From: Dama dama | Taxonomy: Eukaryota; Chordata; Mammalia; Artiodactyla; Cervidae | Direction: 5' to 3' | Assembly (NCBI RefSeq): GCF_033118175.1 | Contig: NC_083691.1 | Span: 55,208,001-55,272,000 of the forward strand | Length of the DNA stretch: 64,000 bases | Shown here: positions 24,155 to 36,539 of the stretch, in pieces | Position numbering within the stretch: the first letter of the stretch is position 1 | Layout: each line of letters opens with the position of its first letter | Program-made: the position numbers and the translations under genes | The notes under the pieces: model-generated | What the model was told of the DNA's origin: nothing | Databases searched by the model: none | The model's input: the letters and a program-made list of their open reading frames with translations, nothing else

Positions 24155-24227
24155 AAAATTTTTTTTTAATTTATGTATTTTTGGCTGTTTTGGGTCTTTG
24201 CTGCTTGGACTTTTCTCTAGTTGTCAG
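24155..24227 (-). mobile_element. CHR-1-type SINE fragment
   Basis: TTTTTGGCTGTTTTGGGTCT followed by CTGCTTGGACTTTTCTCTAG; the rest is missing. Confidence 0.65.
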
Positions 24228-24243
24228 ACATGTCCTGACTTTA

Positions 24244-24794
24244 TTTTTTTTTTAAGTTTTACAAAATTTCATTGTATATTGGAGTATAATTGATTTACAA
24301 TGCTGTGTTAGTTTCAGGTGTATAGCAAAGTGATTTAGATATATATATATACATCCATGTATGTATTCTTTTTCAGATTGTTTTCCCATATAGGTTATTA
24401 CAGAATATTGAGTAAAGTTCCCTGTGCTATACAGTAGGTCCTTGTTGACTATTTTTAAAGATTTTTTGATGTGGATCATTTCTTTAAAACTCTTTCACTG
24501 AATTTGTTACAATATTGCTTCTGCTTTATGTTTTGGTTTCTTGGTCCCAAGGCTTGGGAGAGCCTAGCTTCAGTAGCAGGAATCGAACCCATCCCCACCC
24601 CACACCACCATTCCCTCTCACATCGGAAGGTGAAGTCTCAACCTCTAGACCTCCAGGGAAGTCCTTCTATTTTGTATACAGTAGTGTATGTATGTTAATC
24701 CCAAACTCCTAATTTATCCCTCCCCCCTCACCTTTCCCCTCTGGGAACCATCAGTTTGTTTCCAAAGACTGTGAGACCATGTTTGCTTTGTAAA
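24244..24794 (-). mobile_element. Ungulate L1 3' UTR with nested CHR-2 SINE
   Basis: Flanked by a perfect 16-bp duplication ACATGTCCTGACTTTA (24228-24243, 24795-24810). A CHR-2-type SINE sits inside at about 24458-24663 (reverse). Confidence 0.88.
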
Positions 24795-24810
24795 ACATGT
24801 CCTGACTTTA

Positions 24811-25067
24811 AATGCCACTTCTGAAACACCCTATACATGTGACCTTAAACAGAGCATTTAATCCCTCTGTTTTCATCAGGTCTGTAAGTGGGGGTTGTCT
24901 GCCTTACTTACGTATGAGATCACAGTGAAAGTCCCTTGTAAATGAAATTGAGCTCTTGGCAATTGATCCCCCAAGGTTTCTTTAAATACGTCATCTCTAA
25001 TTATTCACCATCTGATTAAGAGGGGGCAGTGAGAGTTACCCTGATTTGAGACTCAGAGGAACGGTGT
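24811..25067. other. Gene-free, MIR-like
   Basis: 24815-24965 resembles a MIR; no gene seen. Confidence 0.4.
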
Positions 25068-25075
25068 AGGTCTTG

Positions 25076-25274
25076 TGCTCAGTCGCTTCAGTTTTATCTG
25101 ACTCTGCCACCCCATGGACTGTAGCCCACAGGGCTCCTCTGTCCATAGGATTCTCCAGGCAAGAATACTGGAGTGGGTTGCTATGCCCCTCCTCCAGGGG
25201 ATCTTCCCGACTCAGGGATCGAACCAGCATCTCCTGCTGCGTCTCCTGCATTGCAGGTGGATTCTTTACCGCTG
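25076..25274 (-). mobile_element. Bov-tA-type SINE
   Basis: AGGTCTTG flanks both ends (25068-25075, 25275-25282). It holds a small internal duplication CTCCTGCTGCGTCTCCTGC. Confidence 0.85.
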
Positions 25275-25880
25275 AGGTCTTGGGAGAAGGCAGTTAGGGG
25301 GCAAGATAGATGAGGGCCAGATGTTCTGACTACCTAGCATGAAAGAGCCACTGTGGGCTGGCAGCAGTCCAGACACAGAAGTTGGGTTCACAGTCGGAAA
25401 AGACCAGTCCTTGTCCTGGAGGACTTGACCCTTTAACCAGGGAGCTAAGTGTAACAAACAGAAAATCGTTTAGGAGGGTTATAATCGTTTAGGAGGGTTA
25501 GGTGCCTCACAGGAATCTCCAAGCTCACCATGCACCAGAACACCTCCATCAGGCTGCAAAGAAGAGCTGGGCCTCCAGGGGAGCTGGGTGCAGCCGCTAA
25601 GCAGGGGCACCCAGCAGGGAGAAGGTTGGCTGTGGGAAGGGGGAGACAGCTTTAGAAGGTAGGAAGGGGCCAGATTGCTGGGGCCTCTGGGCAGGGCTTG
25701 ATAATGTTTACATTCATGCAATAGGAAACAGAAAACCACCATACAGTTTTCAGCAGAGTTCCAAGGTGAAAGTGGATTGTTTAGAAAGATGCGTTTTGCA
25801 CAGATGGGCAGGATGAAGTGATGAAAAGGCTACAGAAAAAAAAAAAAAATGATTTTTTTTTTTCACTCTGTTAAAGAAAC
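25275..25880. other. Gene-free unassigned sequence
   Basis: Contains a direct repeat ATCGTTTAGGAGGGTTA near 25465-25500 and A- and T-runs near 25833-25863. Confidence 0.4.
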
Positions 25881-25895
25881 TTCAATATTTGCAAT

Positions 25896-26117
25896 GGGGC
25901 TTCCCTGGTGGCTCAGACAGTAAAGAATCTGTCTGCAATGCAAGAGATTCTTTTTCTGGGGTTTGATCCCTGGGTGGGGAAGATCCCCTGGAGAAGGAAA
26001 AGGCAACCCACTCCAGTATTCTTGTCTGGAGTATTCCATGGACAGAGGAGCCTGGTGGGCTACAGTCCATGGGGTCACAAAGAATCGGACAGGACTGAGC
26101 GTTTAACACCCTCACTT
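25896..26117 (+). mobile_element. Bov-tA-type SINE
   Basis: Perfect 15-bp duplication TTCAATATTTGCAAT (25881-25895, 26118-26132). Confidence 0.92.
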
Positions 26118-26362
26118 TTCAATATTTGCAATATAACCCATGAATTAGTATAGGTGGTTCTACCTTCAGCCAAAGACAGACCCCTTCCAGAATATTTGCT
26201 TTCCCTTTAAATGAGGTTTATTTACTCTTCCAAATGAGAAGCGTATACTACTGTGAGATGACTGTCACAGCCCTGCAGGTCCCAAATCAGATAGGGTTCT
26301 CTGCTTGAGGTCTTGTGGATTTCAACCACATTTTCCCCACTTGTCACACTCCAGTGACCAAA

Positions 26363-26390
26363 TGTGTGTGTGTGTGTGTGTGTGTGTGTA
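26363..26390. repeat. (TG)n microsatellite
   Basis: About 13 TG units. Confidence 0.95.
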
Positions 26391-26404
26391 TTAAAAAAAC
26401 AGAC

Positions 26405-26525
26405 AGGGACTTTCCTGGTGGTCTAGTGGTTCAGACTCCAGGCTTCCACTATAGGAGGCTTAGGTTCAATCCCTGGTCAGGGAAGTTCCACATACCACTT
26501 GGTGAAGCCAGAAAACAAACCCCAC
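26405..26525 (+). mobile_element. CHR-2-type SINE
   Basis: GACTTTCCTGGTGGTCTAGT head, TCAATCCCTGGTCAGGGAAG body. Confidence 0.82.
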
Positions 26526-26542
26526 ATTGTGCCTACACAAAA

Positions 26543-26735
26543 TTGCATGCTCAGTCACTCAGTTGTGTCCAACTCTTTGCAACCCCATGCTCCTCTGTCT
26601 ATGGGATTTCCCAGGCAAGAATACTGGAGTGGGTTGCCATTCCCTCCTCCAGGGGATCTTTCCAACCCAGGGATCAAACCCTGGTCTCCTGCATTGCAGG
26701 CAGATTTTTTACCGTCTGAGCCACCAGGGAAGCCC
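26543..26735 (-). mobile_element. Bov-tA-type SINE
   Basis: Reverse orientation, CTGAGCCACCAGGGAAGCCC end; shortened near CCCCATGCTCCTCTG. Confidence 0.87.
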
Positions 26736-28007
26736 ACAGTTAACCTATTGGTTATTTCACAGATGACCACTCAGGTTCAATTTGGCACTTTTGGGGGGTT
26801 TTGTGATCAGCTTTCCCTTATTATCAACTCACTTTGCAGACCCAGCTCAACAGTAAAACATTTTTCATTATTCCCCACCCCATGCCCTCACCCCACCCCC
26901 TAGTCCCCCACTCCACCCCCAACTCTGAGGCTTGGCTCAGCTTAGATTCAGAAGCTCCTGGACTGCTTCTCTCAGTAGCCAACAACCTTTTGTCTCAGGT
27001 CCAAGCTGTTTATTTATCTTTCCTAGGCTATCTGAGTCACTGAGAGAAATGTATCAGTTTGATTTTGAGGTGAGGCCCCGAAAGAACAGGTGAGACCTGA
27101 GAGACCCAAGCCGAGGAATGGGTTCTGGGTGGGGTGAAGCTCCAGGAGAGGATGCAGAGGTCAACATGGGCTGGCTGTGTCCAACAAACTTGGCACGTGG
27201 GATACACTGGAGAAGAGACGGGGCAGAGGGAACAACAGCTCTGAGTTGTCAGGGTCCTGTCGTGGAGAAGGGGCTTGGAACCCCCGGGCTATGGCTGGTT
27301 TAAGGGGCCCTGAACCCTGAAGGTGTGCTGCATTTGGGGTGTGTTTGTGCAGGCTTCAGTAGTCATGAGTTTGGGGAGAGCCTTTGGCTAAAACTTCGGG
27401 ACTTTACTCCACCGAAGACAAGGAGTTTGGGAACTGAAAGTGACAAATCAAGGGGAAAACAGTTAGCTGCGTATGGGTTTTGTCACTGTTGTTTGGTTTT
27501 CATTTTTTAAAACTTAATTCGGCTGGCAGTGGTGTGTTAGAATAAGCAGGAACTCAAGCAGGGAGATAACTTTAGTCTCTTATGGTTCAGGCATGAGGTA
27601 AAAAAGGGCCAAACACAACAATGGGAGGGGCAGGAGAAACATTATCCAAGACAACTTGGCAAGAGTTTGTGACCATGTGTGATGGGAGAAAAAGAATGTA
27701 TTAGCGAATCAAAGTGACCAATCAGCCCAAGCTAGGTATAACTAGGTTTACACACAATACTGGTTTATTTCTATAGCCTTTTAACAACAGATTTTGCCTA
27801 CAAATTGCCCCAAAGATCATTTTCTTGAAGGATCAATGTGCCTTTTCCAAAGGAGACATGAGTGACCAATAAGCTTTGAACTTCTTCCTAGACAGAGAAA
27901 CTGGGCCAGGGCACCGTACTGAGCTGACAGCCAAACATGAAAGGATTTCCAGGAGAAAGTCACGACAGGCCCTAGGGATTCATCAGGTCTCACTGTTGCA
28001 TCTTTTT
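26736..28007. other. Gene-free unassigned sequence
   Basis: No gene or recognisable repeat over about 1.3 kb; only short chance frames. Confidence 0.5.
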
Positions 28008-28311
28008 TCATTTTATAAAAATTATTTATTTTTTGGCTGGGCTGGGTCTTCATTGCTGCCCATAGGCTTTTCTCTAGTTGCGGTGCTCTGGCTTCTCATT
28101 GCAGTGGCTTTTCTTGTTACAGAGCACAGGCTCAAGTGTATATGGGCCTTAGTAGTTGTGGCTCTTGGGCTCTAGAGCACAGCCTCAGTATCTGTGGCAT
28201 GCGGGCTTTAGTTGCTCCACAACATATGGAATCTTCCCAGACCAGGGATTGAACCTGTGTCCCCTGCATTGGCAGGTGGATTCTTAACCACTGCACCACC
28301 AGGGAAGTTCT
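28008..28311 (-). mobile_element. CHR-1-type SINE, near full length
   Basis: GGCTGGGCTGGGTCTTCATT to CTGCACCACCAGGGAAGTTC. Confidence 0.87.
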
Positions 28312-28979
28312 TTTTTTTTAAAATTATTATTATAAGGATAAAAAAAATAATCAAAGGGCAACAAAAATAATGAAAAAGAGAAATCAAGGATTTCTCTTTT
28401 TGGCTTTGGTAGTTACATGCCTGATTAATCCTGTTGACCAACATGGCAAATGTCCCAAATAAAAGTCCATATTTGTGGAAAGCCTACTATACTCAAGACA
28501 CTTTGGGATTTTAAAACTAGTAAATTTAAAGGTAACCTGTAACAAGGAAATTAATGGGGTTTTTTTTTTTTTGGTACCATTTCTACTTAATCGAAGAAGT
28601 ATTAAAACTTCTGTTATCTTGAGAAGAAATACGTTAGGCAGAATGTTGAATCCAGACATTTGTTTGGTTTTCATTGGCCTTTTTGGGTCAACAGAGTTTG
28701 CTCCTCTCTGTGTGGCTCTCTGAGTGATGCTTGTGAGCCAGAGACCCCAACCCAGCCACCAGGGGAGATTTCCCAGGTTGCCCAGGCCAGCCTGTCACCT
28801 CCTATGCCCAGAAGTGGGGGTCACTGCAGTACAAGCTGACAGGCTTCTCTCTGGCCCTGTTGCAAAAAGCTCTTTTCCAATAGGTCTGCTAGAACTTGAG
28901 GATGAACAGAGCAGGGACTGAGGCTTGGGACCAGATGGGAAGCTGGAATCCCTCTGGAAAATCAATTTAGCATTATCTA
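28312..28979. other. Gene-free unassigned sequence
   Basis: AT-rich then GC-richer; no gene seen. Confidence 0.4.
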
Positions 28980-29890
28980 GACATGTTGAAAATGTGTAAA
29001 CCTTAAGTCCCAGAAATAACCCTAGAGAAACTCTTGACCATGGGCCTCAGCAGTCACATGCAAGAACATTCATAGCAACACTGCTGGCGATAGCAAAAAA
29101 AAGCTGCATATAATCCAAAGATCCATTGAGAGTCAAATGGAGGGAAAAAAAAAACAAACATGGCAGAGTATTCATGTAGCAGAATATTATACAACTACAG
29201 ACCACAGCAGAAAGGAACATCACAAATATCACTTTGAGTGGTGAGAAAAGCAAATCAAAGAATACACACTGTGGGACTTTCCTGGTGGCTCAGTGATAAA
29301 GAATTCACCTGTCAATGCAGGAGACACGGGTTCGATCCCCGGTCTGGGAAGATCCCACTTGCCCCAGAGCAACTAAGTCTGTGTACCATAGCTGCTGAGC
29401 CTGTGCTCTAGAGCCCAGGAGCCGCAACTACTGAGGCCTACACACCCTAGAGCCCGTGCTCAGGAACAAGGGAAGTCACTGCAATGAGAAGCCTGAGCAC
29501 CACAACTAGAGAGCAGCCCCTGCTCACCACAACTGGAGAAAAACCCGTGCAGCAACAAAGACCCAGCACAGCCCAAAACAAATAAATTTATTTTAAAAAA
29601 TTAAAAAAAGAATACATACCATATGATTTATCTTATATAAAGTTTAGAAGCATGCAAGACCAGTATACTGTTTAGGGATGGATATTTTAGGGTAAAATTA
29701 TGAAGACATGCAAGAGAATAAGTAACAAAAATTTAGCAGGGGCCTGGGAATTGGAAGAAGTACACCAAAGGGGCTTCAATGATACAGGTTGTAAGTTCTA
29801 TTTTAAGCTGGGTTGTAGGTAGTTGGGTCTTAATTTTTTCTGTTTTCTCATATGATCTGTTCTTTTATATGCATTTAATATTTAATTAGA
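28980..29890 (+). mobile_element. Old L1 3' end interrupted by CHR-1
   Basis: Left part (to 29266) and right part (from 29607) read as one L1 3' region; the CHR-1 lies between. Confidence 0.7.
29267..29606 (+). mobile_element. CHR-1-type SINE, full length, forward
   Basis: GACTTTCCTGGTGGCTCAGT head to an A-rich tail; flanked by AAAGAATACA (29257-29266, 29607-29616). Confidence 0.9.
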
Positions 29891-30165
29891 TTTTGGAAAA
29901 CAAGATAGGGGCAGAAGTCTCCTGCAAAAGACGTGATTGCAAAGCTTTACCCTCATACTTCCAGAACTCACAACTCATTAGCTCTTTCTTTGTTTAACAG
30001 TCTGACAAACAAAATGAAAAGGCCGAGTACATATACAGAGCAAACGAAGATGGAGAAAAATGACCCAGGACCCCAAGTTGCTCTGTCTTCTGGATCCCAT
30101 TTGCCTTTTAGCATTTGTTCTTTTTTGTTTCTCACTTAGTATTGTGGTCAAAAACATTTCTTGGG

Positions 30166-30288
30166 GGGTAGTGGGAGGCGTGAACTATTGAGTGTAAGAT
30201 AGGCTGAGGATGTATTGTATAACGTGGGGAATACAACCGAGACTTCGTAATAAACTGTAAATGGAAAGTAACCTTTTAAAACTGTATT
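30166..30288 (+). mobile_element. Ungulate L1 3' end fragment
   Basis: GTGGGAGGCGTGAACTATTG and AATAAACTGTAAATGGAAAG. Confidence 0.65.
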
Positions 30289-30624
30289 AATTTTTTTTTT
30301 TTTTTTGGTTGCACTGGGTCTTCATTGCTTTGCAAGAGCTTTCTCTAGTTGCCACAAGTGGGGGCTACTCTTCCTTGCAGTGTGTGGGCTTCTAGCGGTG
30401 GCTTTTCTTATTTCAGAGAACAAGCTCTAGGTGTCCAGGTTTCAGTAGTTGCAGCACACAGGCTAAGTAGTTGTGGCTCATGGGCTCTAGAGCACAGGCT
30501 CAGAAGTTGTGGGTCACCGCCTTAGTTGCTTCACCACACGTGGGATCTTCCTGGATCACGGACCATACCTGTGTCCCCTGCATTGGCAGGTGAATTCTTA
30601 TCCAATGCACCACCAGGGAGGTTC
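30289..30624 (-). mobile_element. CHR-1-type SINE, near full length
   Basis: Starts with a T-run (its tail in reverse) and ends GCACCACCAGGGAGGTTC. Confidence 0.87.
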
Positions 30625-31160
30625 ACATTTTTAAAATTTTTTAAAGAAAATAATAATGCAGATAGTGAAGCCTATGGTAAGAAGATTTTTTTGCATGAGA
30701 GTATAAACCAGCTAGTTTGATAAGAGGTAGACAGTATAACGAATTGTGAAAAGCAACCTCATGTATGGATAAAATTGTTATTGTCGAAATACAAGGAAAT
30801 AAAAATGATTGAGAGCTGAAATTGTGAAACAATCTTTTTTTTTTTTTTTAAAGGAGCTAAAGAATAACTCAAAAACAAAACAAAACCACACTACATTTCT
30901 CAAGTATGTCATAAGCTGGATGGGTTTAGGTTATGAGAACTGGCCACTGAAAGACATGCTTCCTGCCCTCCGGCAGAAGACAGTTACATAATTAAGCAAT
31001 AGCGATAACGGAGGCCAGGTGCTACAGGAGGTGAGGGGCAGGGCTGCAGAGGCGAACGCAGGGCAGCAGCAGACAACTAAGCCTGGGGAGATGTGCTTTG
31101 GAGGTTAATAAAAGCAGAGGCTACCGTGTGCTAGGCTATGTTCTAGGCATTTTACGTATT
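30625..31160. other. Gene-free unassigned sequence
   Basis: No gene seen; a T-run lies near 30835-30849. Confidence 0.4.
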
Positions 31161-31164
31161 TTTT

Positions 31165-31720
31165 TCTTTTGAACTTTTTGTTTTGTATTGGGATGCAGCT
31201 GATTAACAATGTTGTGATAGTTTCAGGTGAACACCAAAGGGACTCAGCCATACATACACATGTATCCATTCTCCCCTAACCCCCCTACCATCCAGGCTGC
31301 CACATAACAGAGTACAGTTCCACGTGCTGTACAATAGGCCCATTGTTGGTTATCCATTTTAAATACAGTAGTGTGCATATGACCATCCCCAACTCCCTAA
31401 TTATCCCTTGCCCCTGGCAACAGTAAGTTCATTTTATAAGTCTGTGAGTCTCTTTCTCTTTTGAGAGTAAGTTCATTTGTATCATTTCTTTTTAGATTCC
31501 ACATATAAGGAATGTCATATGATATTTCTCCTTCTGTGTCTGACTTCACTCAGTATGACGCTCTTTAGGTCCATCCATGTTGCTGCAAATGGCATTATTT
31601 CATTCTTTTTAATGACTGAATAATATTCCACTGTATATATTTACCACACCTTCTTTAACCATCCCTCTGTCAATGGACATTTAGGTTCGTTACATGTCTT
31701 GGTTATTGTAAATATATAGG
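31165..31720 (-). mobile_element. Ungulate L1 3' UTR
   Basis: ATTGGGATGCAGCTGATTAA, CAATGTTGTGATAGTTTCAG and AATAATATTCCACTGTATAT, reverse orientation. Confidence 0.8.
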
Positions 31721-31729
31721 CACTTTAGA

Positions 31730-32120
31730 TATTCTATCCCCATATATGAATTCACTGAGTCCTCTCAACAATCCTAGTAAGGTAGATGCTATTACTATCC
31801 CCATTTCATTTACAGACGAGAGAACCAAGGCACAGAGAGGTTAAGTGACCAACCCAAGGTCACACAGCTAGGAAGTGCTGAGCCAGGATTTTTTTAAAAA
31901 TATGTGATATATTTACTCTTTAATGCAATGCTATTTTATTTGTTTTTGGCTGTGTTGGGTGGGGGGAGTCTAAGTGAGGGATCTTTGTTCCCTGACCAAG
32001 GATGTAACCCAAGTCCCCAACATTGCAAGATGGATTCTTAACCATTGGACCACCAGGGAAGTCCCCTCAGCCAGGATTTAAATCCCAGCATGCTGGCCCT
32101 CTGCTGTCCCTCAGAAAGTG
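31730..32120 (+). mobile_element. MIR SINE split by a CHR insertion
   Basis: ATCCCCATTTCATTTACAGA, AGGTTAAGTGACCAACCCAA and GGTCACACAGCTAGGAAGTG are MIR text. It resumes after 32080. Confidence 0.8.
31892..32068 (-). mobile_element. CHR-type SINE nested in MIR
   Basis: Flanked by perfect AGCCAGGATTT (31881-31891, 32069-32079). Confidence 0.88.
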
Positions 32121-33922
32121 ACATCCTGGGTGAGGCCTGAGAGGAAAAGCCAGGCAGGAAAAAAGCACAGGGGGATGAGTGTTCTGAGCAGGGCCCATGT
32201 ATGTATCATTCGAAGGTGACACAAGGAGCTAAAATAAGTATTTAACCACAAAAAATGTGAAAGACCCTTCCAGCTGAGAGCAGTCCTCTTTCATCGCTCT
32301 TTTTTTTCAGACCTTGGCCTAGAAGCAGCAGTGCAGGGATGAGATGCGGTCTGGGGGAGGTGATCCAAGCTCCTTCAGTCTCTCTGGGCGAGAAATAGAC
32401 TTTGGTGCCAGGGCTCCAAGGCTTTCCAAAGGCCCATGGCAACAACTGCCTGGGCTCCTGGGAACAGTCTCAGGCATCCGGGATCCTGCTGCCTTGCCAG
32501 TCTCTCTGTCCCCTCTTGGCCTCATTTCCCAATGGCCGCAACATCAATCAAGGACGAGACCTAAGGCCCGACCTAGCAAACAGCTGGCAAACTATTTTTA
32601 AAATCCAATTTAAAATTGTATATGTGTAAGCCCCAGTGTACTTCTCTGGGGGATTCTATCTTTCAAATGGAAATTTTTTTTTTTTAAGTCAAATAAGGTA
32701 ATCTCTGTTTTGATTCCCATCAAGCCTAAGTGAAGGGCCCTGCAGCCTAGCGGAAGTGCTAATCCACTTTAAGCACAGGCGAGTCGGAGCCTGGGAGTCA
32801 GGGTGACTCCAGGACCCAAGAGAGAAAGGTCAGAGCTGCTGATATTTATCGTGTTAACACTGTTAGTGTGTGCTCAGCTTTGTCTGGCAGAAGAGAAGAA
32901 ATAGAAGATGTGAATTATGGCCGTGGACATGGGGGAGAGCGGGGCCTCTGGGGATCTGCCCATAGGTTGTACAGCTTCCTAACTCTTGGGCCCCCGCGAG
33001 ACCCCTTCTGAGAAAACAATGAATAGAGCACTGAGTAGAAACAGGAGGGAGAAGACAGCAGGGTGCTGGGGCAGAGAACAGAATTGAGAAGTGGAGAGGG
33101 AGGGCAGAGAGGGGTGGGGACTTGAGTCCTCAGCCCATCACAAGGCCTGCTTGTCTAACTCAGGCCACTGTCTTTTTGGTGATTCTGCTGCTGCTGCCAG
33201 GCCTCGGGCCTCAGGCGCCAACGGTGAGATAAAGCATCTTGTCCCAGGGCCAATTGCACAGCTTATCCTAGGAAGATGGCAGTATTTTTTCTTCTCCTGA
33301 CAAACACCTTTTGCATTCAGCCTCCCAGATTTATTCGTCTGGGCTTTGCTTCTTTGGGAGACCTAAACTGGATGGCTACATCTAGAAAAAGCGTTTCTGT
33401 AGCTTTTTTTTTTCTTTTTCCAGATACTTTCTAAATTCCACTGCTCCTACCTCACTCTTTTGGACACAAACAAACTTTAGGGTAATTCAGAATGACCCTT
33501 GGCTGCCTGAAGGGTCAGGCCTGAGGTGGCCACAGCCCTGGCCAGAGTCATCATCCATGCAGGTGAGAGTTCTGAGTCACTGGAAGGCGAGACATCCTGG
33601 GAGTGGAAAGGAGAGGGCCCTGGCCAGGCCAGGTGGGGTTGGAGTGGAAGGAAGCTCCTGGCGGAAACACCTAATAATTTGTTTGCTGTGAGGGGACCCA
33701 CAGAGGAGCTGCAGGAGGCTGGTCTCAAGAAAGAAGACAGTTCTAGAAAGAAGGAAGGGGGCAAGGCAGGGAGACAAGTCAGAGGACGGCTTTTCAGTAA
33801 AACTGTGAGCCTATAAATATAACTTTCCAGGGCTCACGATCGCTGGTGTCTTGAAGCCATGAAGTCGTCATGGTTTCACCAAGCAACTCGAGCTCAAGTC
33901 TCATCCTATAAAAAGCCATTTT
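32121..33922. other. Gene-free unique sequence
   Basis: The longest stretch in the left half without a recognisable repeat. Several open frames of 60-96 codons overlap on both strands, so none is supported. Confidence 0.5.
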
Positions 33923-34138
33923 GGGGACTTTCCCGGGTGGTCCAGTGGCTAAGACTCCACCTCCCAATGCTGAGGGCCCAGGTTTGATACCTGGTCGGGA
34001 GAACTAGATCCCATGTGCTGGAAGTAAGAGTTTGTATGCTGCAATGAAAAGATCCTGCATGCCGTAAAGAGAACTGAAGATCCTGTGTGTTGCAGCTAAG
34101 ACCTGGTGTGCCCAAATAAATAAATATATATTAAAAAA
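33923..34138 (+). mobile_element. CHR-2-type SINE
   Basis: GACTTTCCCGGGTGGTCCAG head and (AAAT)n tail; AAAAGCC-like duplication at both ends. Confidence 0.82.
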
Positions 34139-34609
34139 TGAAAAGCCGTTCTTATATTGAACTCATGGATACCAAGCCCTCAGCACATGCCAGGGTCTGG
34201 TTCATGGTAAGTGCTTTCCAAATATGAGCCAATATCATGATTATTATTGAGCAGAAAGCTGCCTCTCTCAAATTTTTAGCCATTGGCCCAGTTCTGTCTT
34301 TAAAAGCAACCAGGTCCATGTCTGATTGCCTTTGTTCTCATTTCCATAATAAACATCTTTGGTGGCTGCCACTGCATGGCTTCCAGACAACCGCCATGGT
34401 TGTCCTCAATAGACAATCAGACCTGTCCATGGGCCTGTAAAACATTTTAAACTTGGTACCCAGGCTTGACTCTCATATCTCAGGTATTATCATCTGACCA
34501 CCCAAGAACACAGTGGAAAAGTACTCCTTGAGCTCTCTAACCTGCTCACATGCAAACCATTATACTAAGCATGCATGAAATGCTGGAGATGCATAGATAA
34601 ATAAAACAC
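34139..34609. other. Gene-free unassigned sequence
   Basis: No gene seen. Confidence 0.4.
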
Positions 34610-35160
34610 AGTGCCTGCTGTTTGCAAGTGCCCCAATAAATTGTGGTCTAGTCACACAAGAGAATATTATTGGGCAATGGAAATGAACTGTCTATGACTG
34701 CATACAACAATATGGATGACTCTCATGGATGTGATGATCAAAAAGCCAGACACAAAACAGTACCTATTATTTCAGGTCTATTTCAAAATTTTCAGAAATG
34801 AAGCTAATCTATGCTGTTTAAAGACTGGACAGTGGGGGTTACCTGGTGGCTCAGTGGTAAAGAATCTGCCTGCCAATGCAGGAGACTCAGGTTTGATCCC
34901 CGACCCAGGAAGACCCCGCATAGCCAAATAAAAATTAAAAAAAATCAAAAGTAAAGACTATACACTGGCTCCCCTGAGGAGGGAGACGGAGCATGTAAAA
35001 GAACACAAGGAATGCTTTGGTAGCTATAATGCTTGGTTTCTTCACCTGGGGACTGATTGCATGAATGTATTCAGTTTGTGGAAATTCTGTGAGCTATACA
35101 TTTAGAATATGTGCATTTTTCTGCTTGGATGTTATATATTAATACAATGTTAAGGGGGGA
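34610..35160 (+). mobile_element. Old L1 3' end split by a tRNA-Glu SINE
   Basis: L1 text before 34836 and after 34951; SINE head (TTACCTGGTGGCTCAGTGGT) at 34837-34950. Confidence 0.65.
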
Positions 35161-35166
35161 AAAATC

Positions 35167-35388
35167 AGGCTTCCCAGGCGGCACTAGTGGTAAAGAATCC
35201 ACCTGCCACTGTAGGAGACCTGAGAGACTCGGGTTAGATCCCTGGGTTGGAAAGATCTCCTGAAGGAGGAAATGGCAACCCAGTCGACTGTTCTTGCCTG
35301 GAGAAGCCCATGAACAGTGGAGCCTGGCGGGCTGCAGTCCACAGTGTAGCAAACAGTCAGAAATGACTGAGCAACTGAGCATAGCACA
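35167..35388 (+). mobile_element. Bov-tA-type SINE
   Basis: CAGGCTTCCCAGGCGGCACT head, GAAATGACTGAGCAACTGAG tail. Confidence 0.87.
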
Positions 35389-36022
35389 GGGGGAAGAGTA
35401 TCATGAACAGGATCAAGCTAATTGGAGGAGACAGAGGGAGATAACTTTTTTCAGCAAGGTAAATGTCATGATACTGAAATAAACAATGTTTGTTACAGCC
35501 ATACACACAGAAGAAGGAGCAAGTAGCTGAGGCTCAGGGATGGAATACGGGCAGTGAAATGTCCTGGGGGGGACTCAAGAACTAAACAAGAGCTGAACAT
35601 CATTCTCTAAGACTGAATACTAGGGAAAGAAGGTAAATCTTGTTTTAGATACACTTATAGAGAGAGGGCTGAGATGTTAAAGGCACTCAACCCTGAGCAC
35701 CTCGTTTGTTCCCTGAAGTAGGAACGCAAGAGAGGCCACATAGATGAGAGTGGGAGTGAAGTGTGAGAAGTGAACATGGTGAAAATTTGGAAAAACTGGG
35801 GAATGAGAACCAGAGCCAACCCAGGATAGGTGGAAATAAATCGATGGGTGGTACAGGAAGAAGCCCGCAGAGCTATGAAACATGATCCTGGAGTGGCACG
35901 TTCTCACTGGTGGGTGGCCTTTTCCGGACCATAAACGGAAAACCCAGGGTTGGGATGTTGCTGGGCAGATGTGGCAAAAGCAAGGCAGTTGGCACTGGTG
36001 AAGGATCAGCTTAAAAAAATCA
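35389..36022. other. Gene-free unassigned sequence
   Basis: A minus-strand open frame (35677-36069) runs into the next SINE; no gene supported. Confidence 0.4.
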
Positions 36023-36256
36023 GCCAAGGACATCCTTGGTGGTCCACTTGTTAAGAATCTGCCTGCCAATGCAGGGGACAGGGGTTTGATCCCTGGTCAG
36101 GGAACTAAGAGTCCACGTGCCACAGAGCAGCTAAGCCCATGAGCCAGCAACTGGAGTGTCTGGTGCCTGAACAAAAGATCCCGCAAGACTCAACAAAGAT
36201 CCTGAGCGCCACAACTAAGACCCGTCACAGTCAAATAAATAAATATTTTTTTAATA
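36023..36256 (+). mobile_element. CHR-2-type SINE, long form
   Basis: Head GGTGGTCCACTTGTTAAGAA, A-rich (AAAT)n tail. Confidence 0.8.
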
Positions 36257-36539
36257 TAGACTATCAGCTTTCCTTTTTAACAACTCTCCTATTTGAAGCT
36301 GTCTTTCCACCTCCACCATCACCTCCTCAATTTGAACCCCACTCTTTTGACCAGTCCCCCTGACTCTGGCCATAACTCCCCTCTACCCTCCAGCTTACTG
36401 CCCTGGAGGTCTTCCTAAAACCCCAATGATGGGTCACAATGTTTTCACCAATACAGAGAAAACAAGTTTGCCCTGTGTCAGGAAAAACCATAAACTCCCA
36501 CCAAAGGGATCCTTCTTCTCTCTCTCATTTATCCCTTCA

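Noticed and set aside
32242..33816. Cluster of short frames on both strands in GC-richer unique DNA
   Set aside because: All under 100 codons, mutually overlapping, with no domain or splice pattern linking them.
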